A DNA stretch of 8,044 bases, from NCBI GenBank assembly GCA_022701925.1, contig JAKONM010000322.1:1-8044 (forward strand), written 5' to 3'. This stretch comes from Microbacteriaceae bacterium (lineage in GTDB: Bacteria > Actinomycetota > Actinomycetes > Actinomycetales > Microbacteriaceae). The first letter of the stretch is position 1, and every line of letters begins with the position of its first letter. Below, one piece after another: positions 4,934 through 8,044 of this stretch. Under the pieces are notes generated by a model that ran no database searches, had not been told where the DNA came from, and worked only from the letters and a program-made list of their open reading frames with translations. Made by a program: the position numbers and the translations under genes.

Positions 4934-6435
4934 TGACCGACCTGCTCGAAGCACCGGCGCGCACCTACGAGGTGCGCACCTACGGCTGCCAGATGAACGT
5001 GCACGACTCGGAGCGGCTGGCGGGGTCGCTGGAGCAGGCCGGGTACGTCCCCGCGCAGGACGGGCGGCAGGCGGACGTCGTGGTGCTGAACACCTGCGCC
5101 GTGCGCGAGAACGCGGACAACCGGCTGTACGGCAACCTGGGGCACCTGGCGAAGGTCAAGCGCGAGCACGCCGGGCTGCAGATCGCCGTGGGCGGGTGCC
5201 TGGCCCAGAAGGACCGCAGCACGATCGTCGAGAAGGCGCCGTGGGTCGACGTGGTCTTCGGCACCCACAACGTGGGCGCGCTGCCGCGCCTGCTCGACCG
5301 AGCCCGGCACAACCACGAGGCGCAGGTCGAGATCCTCGAGTCGCTGGAGGTCTTCCCCTCGACGCTGCCGACCAAGCGCGAGTCGACCCACAGCGGCTGG
5401 GTCTCCGTGTCGGTGGGCTGCAACAACACCTGCACCTTCTGCATCGTGCCGTCGCTGCGCGGCAAGGAGCAGGACCGCCGACCCGGGGACGTGCTGGGCG
5501 AGATCGAGGCGCTCGTGGCCGACGGCGTGATCGAGGTGACGCTGCTCGGCCAGAACGTGAACTCGTACGGCGTGCAGTTCGGCGACCGGTTCGCCTTCGG
5601 CCGCCTGCTCCGGGCGACCGGGGAGATCGAGGGCCTGCGCCGGGTGCGCTTCACGAGCCCGCATCCCGCGGCCTTCACCGACGACGTGGTCGACGCGATG
5701 GCCGAGACGGCGGTCGTGATGCCCCAGCTGCACATGCCTCTGCAGTCCGGCAGCGACCGTGTGCTGCGCGCGATGCGGCGGTCCTACCGCTCCGACCGGT
5801 TCCTGCGGATCCTCGACGGGGTGCGCGACCGCATCCCCGACGCCGCGATCACGACCGACCTGATCGTCGGCTTCCCCGGCGAGACCGACGAGGACTTCGA
5901 GGACACCCTGCGCGTGGTCGAGCAGGCCCGGTTCGCGACCGCGTTCACGTTCCAGTACTCGATCCGGCCCGGAACGCCGGCGGCGACGATGCCGGACCAG
6001 GTGCCGAAGGCCGTCGTGCAGGAGCGGTACGAGCGCCTGATCGCCCTGCAGGACCGGCTGTCGTGGGAGGGCAACCGCGCACTGGTGGGCCGGGAGGTCG
6101 AGGTGCTGGCGGGCGCGGGGGACGGCCGCAAGGACGGGCTCACCTCCCGGGTGACGGGCCGCGCCCGCGACAACCGCCTGGTGCACGTCGGTCTGCCGGA
6201 CGGCGTGGCGCGGCCCCGTCCCGGCGACCTGGTGACCGTCCGGGTCACCGACGCCAAGCCGGCGTTCCTGGTGGCGGACGCGGAGGGCCCGGCGGACCTC
6301 AGCGTGGAGCGCACGCGGGCGGGCGACGCGTGGGACGCCCGCGAGGCGGCGTCCTGCGGCACGCCCTCGACGGGCGGGCCCGCGCGGCCGATCGCCCTCG
6401 GCCTGCCCGGGCTGCGCGCGCCGCTCGGCCGCTAG
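4933..6435 (+). CDS. miaB: tRNA-2-methylthio-N6-isopentenyladenosine(37) synthase MiaB
   Basis: Radical SAM methylthiotransferase that converts i6A37 to ms2i6A37 in tRNAs, using two [4Fe-4S] clusters. Seen: the N-terminal MTTase domain with its cluster cysteines C19 (TYGCQMN), C55 (NTCAVR) and C89 (GGCLAQK); the radical SAM motif CNNTCTFC (C163, C167, C170) followed by IVPSLRGKEQDR; LLGQNVNSYG; HMPLQSGSDRVLRAMRR; DLIVGFPGETDEDF; and a C-terminal TRAM domain for RNA binding (about 384-450). The last 50 or so residues after the TRAM domain are a low-complexity Gly/Ala/Pro/Arg tail. The 500-residue length fits actinobacterial MiaB. The GTG at 4933 has a -10 box 6 nt upstream and no Shine-Dalgarno, so the mRNA is probably leaderless. 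miaA, encoding the preceding step in the pathway, follows 6 nt downstream. Confidence 0.96.
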   Translation: MTDLLEAPARTYEVRTYGCQMNVHDSERLAGSLEQAGYVPAQDGRQADVVVLNTCAVRENADNRLYGNLGHLAKVKREHAGLQIAVGGCLAQKDRSTIVEKAPWVDVVFGTHNVGALPRLLDRARHNHEAQVEILESLEVFPSTLPTKRESTHSGWVSVSVGCNNTCTFCIVPSLRGKEQDRRPGDVLGEIEALVADGVIEVTLLGQNVNSYGVQFGDRFAFGRLLRATGEIEGLRRVRFTSPHPAAFTDDVVDAMAETAVVMPQLHMPLQSGSDRVLRAMRRSYRSDRFLRILDGVRDRIPDAAITTDLIVGFPGETDEDFEDTLRVVEQARFATAFTFQYSIRPGTPAATMPDQVPKAVVQERYERLIALQDRLSWEGNRALVGREVEVLAGAGDGRKDGLTSRVTGRARDNRLVHVGLPDGVARPRPGDLVTVRVTDAKPAFLVADAEGPADLSVERTRAGDAWDAREAASCGTPSTGGPARPIALGLPGLRAPLGR

Positions 6436-6441
6436 GCCGCT

Positions 6442-7362
6442 GTGCTGCTCGTCCTCACCGGCGCGACCGGCACCGGCAAGACCTCGCTGTCGCTGGCGGT
6501 GGCCGAGGCCCTCGCCGCGCGCGGCCGTCGTGCCGAGGTCGTGAACGCGGACGCGATGCAGTTGTACCGGGGGATGGACGTCGGCACCGCGAAGCTGCCC
6601 GTGGCCGAGCGGCGCGGGATCCCGCACCACTGCTTCGACCTGTGGTCGGTGACGGAGACCGCCAGCGTGGCCGCCTACCGCGACGAGGCGCGCGCCGCGA
6701 TCGACGACGTGCTCGAGCGCGGGGCCGTGCCGATCCTCGTCGGCGGGTCCGGGCTCTACGTCGAGGCGGTGCTGCGCGAGCTGGAGTTCCCCGCCACCGA
6801 CCCGGTCCTGCGCGCCGACCTGGAGGCGCAGGGCGAGGCGATGGGCTCGGAGGCGCTGTGGCGCCGGCTGGCCGAGCAGGACCCGCAGGCGGCCGGCCGG
6901 ATCCACTCCGGCAACCTGCGCCGCGTCGTGCGGGCGCTGGAGGTCGTCACCCTGACCGGGCTGCCCTACGCGGCCTCGCTGCCCGAGGCCGCGCCGCTGT
7001 GGCGTCCCGCCGCCCGGTTCTGGGTCGACGTGGCGAACGAGCCGCTGGCGGAGCGGCTGCGGGTGCGGGCCGAGCGGATGTGGGCCGAGGGCGGCCTGCT
7101 CGACGAGGCGGAGCGCCTGCTGCCGCAGGGGCTCGCGGACGGCACGACCGCGAGCCGTGCGATCGGGTACGCGCAGGCCCTGGCGGTGCTGCGCGGCGCG
7201 ATGACGGCCGAGGAGGGGCTGGCCGAGACGGTCCGCCTCACCTGGCGCGTGGTGCGGAGGCAGCGCGCCTGGTTCGGCCGGGACGAGGGCGCCGTCCGGC
7301 TCGACGGGCTGGACCCCGATGCCGCGGCGGGCGCGGTGGCGGCCAGGGCCTCGTCGGGCTGA
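6442..7362 (+). CDS. miaA: tRNA dimethylallyltransferase MiaA
   Basis: Cytoplasmic enzyme that transfers a dimethylallyl group from DMAPP to N6 of A37 in tRNAs reading codons that begin with U, making the i6A substrate of MiaB. Seen: the P-loop GATGTGKT (7-14) at the very N-terminus; NADAMQLYRGMDVGTAK (35-51), the actinobacterial form of the DSMQVYRG block, with the catalytic Asp at D37; GIPHHCFDL; GGSGLYVEAVL (101-111); the RVVRALEV region; and ASRAIGYAQAL before the C-terminal helix, which carries RRQRAWFGRD. At 306 residues it is full length. The GTG at 6442 puts the P-loop at its usual place; no Shine-Dalgarno precedes it, so translation is likely coupled to miaB, whose stop is 6 nt upstream. 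Expected from pathway logic: MiaA acts first, MiaB second. Confidence 0.96.
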   Translation: MLLVLTGATGTGKTSLSLAVAEALAARGRRAEVVNADAMQLYRGMDVGTAKLPVAERRGIPHHCFDLWSVTETASVAAYRDEARAAIDDVLERGAVPILVGGSGLYVEAVLRELEFPATDPVLRADLEAQGEAMGSEALWRRLAEQDPQAAGRIHSGNLRRVVRALEVVTLTGLPYAASLPEAAPLWRPAARFWVDVANEPLAERLRVRAERMWAEGGLLDEAERLLPQGLADGTTASRAIGYAQALAVLRGAMTAEEGLAETVRLTWRVVRRQRAWFGRDEGAVRLDGLDPDAAAGAVAARASSG

Positions 7363-7389
7363 CCGGGCGGGGTCCGAGCGGCCGTCCGG

Positions 7390-7395
7390 TACTCT
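7390..7395 (+). promoter_or_regulatory. possible promoter -10 for the MFS-like gene
   Basis: TACTCT fits TANNNT, 28 nt after the miaA stop, and would start a leader of about 80 nt at or near 7402. No clear -35 is visible (the upstream sequence is G-rich). Confidence 0.35.
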
Positions 7396-7409
7396 TGAAG
7401 CGGTCGGGC

Positions 7410-7478
7410 GGGACGCTCCGGCCCCTGAGGGAGCAGTCTCTTCCGGGTGGGCGGGTCGCATCTCCTCGAAGGAGACCC
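7410..7478 (+). promoter_or_regulatory. structured leader with a hairpin over the Shine-Dalgarno of the MFS-like gene
   Basis: Two stems are visible. Stem 1: GGGACGCTCC (7410-7419) pairs with GGAGC-A-GTCTC (7430-7440), 10 pairs with one bulged A and one G-U. Stem 2: CTCCT (7462-7466) pairs with AGGAG (7470-7474) across a CGA loop, extended by T7461-A7475 and, across a bulge, GGG (7453-7455) with CCC (7476-7478). Stem 2 contains the Shine-Dalgarno AAGGAGA (7469-7475) of the GTG at 7480, so folding would block initiation. I do not recognise a known riboswitch class. Confidence 0.4.
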
Positions 7479-7479
7479 T

Positions 7480-8044
7480 GTGCTGACCCTGCTCCGCCGT
7501 CCCGATCTGGTCTGGCGCCTGCTGGCCGTGCTCCTCTCGGCCGTCCCCATCGGCATGCTGCCGCTGGCCCTCGTCGTGGACGGCATCGACCGCACCGGCG
7601 GTCCGGGCGCCGCAGGCGTGCTCGCCGCCGCGCTCGCGCTCGGCAGCGCGGCCGGCGTGCTCGGCCAGGGCGCGCTCCTGATCCGCGTGCGGGCCTCGCG
7701 CCTGCTGCCGGTCAGCGGCGGGATCGGTCTGCTCGGCGCGGCCCTGGTGGCGGTGGTCCCGCCCACCGGCGCCGGTCTCGCGCTGTCCGCCGGCGCCGCC
7801 GCCGTGACCGGGGCGACGATCCCCGCGGTCACGACCGCCGTCCGCGGCAGGCTGGTCGCGGTGCTGCCGGAGGGCCGCGACCGCGTGCGCGCCTACGCCG
7901 CGCTGAACGTGCTGTTCCAGGCGGGGCTGGCGCTCGGTCCCGTGCTGGCGGCGGCGCTGGCCGCCGCGGGCGCCGTGCGCGCCGCCGCGCCCGTGGCGGC
8001 CGCGCTCGGGCTGCTGGCGGCGGGCGTCGTCGCCCGGGTCGACC
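7480..8044 (+). CDS. MFS-like multi-spanning membrane protein, 3' end outside window
   Basis: An open frame of 188 codons from GTG 7480 to the window end with no stop. Seen: a short cationic N-terminus (LLRRPDLVWR) and six hydrophobic segments at about 12-33, 44-68, 75-93, 97-119, 139-161 and 164-185, consistent with the first half of a 12-helix major facilitator. A basic loop lies between helices 2 and 3 (IRVRASR) and a charged one between 4 and 5 (LPEGRDRVR), then YAALNVLFQAGLALGPVLA, which resembles the helix-5 pattern of MFS exporters. The charge pattern puts the N-terminus in the cytoplasm. Composition is extremely Ala/Leu/Gly/Val-rich, so similarity is weak evidence and the substrate cannot be named. 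Shine-Dalgarno AAGGAGA is 4 nt before the GTG. It sits where many actinobacteria have dapF/hflX after miaA, so it is probably a lineage-specific neighbour. Confidence 0.75.
   Translation, partial: MLTLLRRPDLVWRLLAVLLSAVPIGMLPLALVVDGIDRTGGPGAAGVLAAALALGSAAGVLGQGALLIRVRASRLLPVSGGIGLLGAALVAVVPPTGAGLALSAGAAAVTGATIPAVTTAVRGRLVAVLPEGRDRVRAYAALNVLFQAGLALGPVLAAALAAAGAVRAAAPVAAALGLLAAGVVARVD

Noticed and set aside
4825..7461. 878-codon open frame on the - strand opposite miaB and miaA
   Set aside because: It mirrors the codon pattern of two well-identified genes in very high-GC DNA, where stop codons are rare in antisense frames. The product is His/Arg/Gly-rich low-complexity sequence with no recognisable domain.
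1..8044. A hidden defence, mobile or biosynthetic system
   Set aside because: Every long stretch is accounted for by conserved housekeeping genes in the standard actinobacterial order; composition is uniform, with no direct repeats, integrase, transposase or toxin-antitoxin-like pair visible.

Overview
This window is a segment of core chromosome from a high-GC Gram-positive bacterium (Actinomycetota, most likely a Micrococcales-type lineage). Evidence is the very high GC with strong G/C preference at third codon positions, frequent GTG starts, the conserved actinobacterial gene order ftsK - pgsA - cinA - clgR - DUF3046 - recA - recX - miaB - miaA, and actinobacterial regulatory motifs (a TCGAAC-N4-GTTCGA LexA box, a RecA-NDp/PafBC-type promoter, a SigR/SigH-type promoter). 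All genes are on the + strand. I see no mobile element, CRISPR array, tRNA or rRNA, and no exotic gene cassette. What is interesting here is the regulation around ordinary genes.

Layout. 1-874: 3' end of the DNA translocase FtsK, followed by a strong GC hairpin. 954-1571 pgsA (phospholipid synthesis) overlaps by 4 nt with 1568-2050 cinA/pncC-type amidase. pgsA has a -10 box 6 nt before its ATG and no Shine-Dalgarno, so it looks leaderless. 2051-2202: regulatory stretch before clgR, with a consensus SigR/SigH promoter overlapping the cinA stop and a perfect 20-bp palindrome in the leader. 2203-2538 clgR and 2555-2779 a DUF3046 protein are closely spaced. 2780-3094 is the recA control region with a perfect LexA box on one promoter and a second, LexA-independent RecA-NDp-type promoter downstream. 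3095-4195 recA and 4200-4880 recX are 4 nt apart, with a long GC hairpin inside the 5' part of the recX frame. 4933-6435 miaB (also apparently leaderless) and 6442-7362 miaA are 6 nt apart. 7363-7479 holds a promoter-like -10 and a folded leader that would hide the ribosome binding site of the last gene, an MFS-like membrane protein that runs off the window at 8044.

How the genes work together. RecA and RecX form a DNA-damage module under two damage-responsive promoters. ClgR is the Clp protease/stress regulator, and its SigR/SigH-type promoter ties it to thiol-oxidative or heat stress. MiaA and MiaB carry out consecutive steps of A37 modification (i6A, then ms2i6A) in tRNAs reading U-starting codons. 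PgsA makes phosphatidylglycerophosphate or a related phospholipid, and the CinA-type protein recycles NMN. The terminal MFS-like gene is not part of the usual conserved order and may have its own control.
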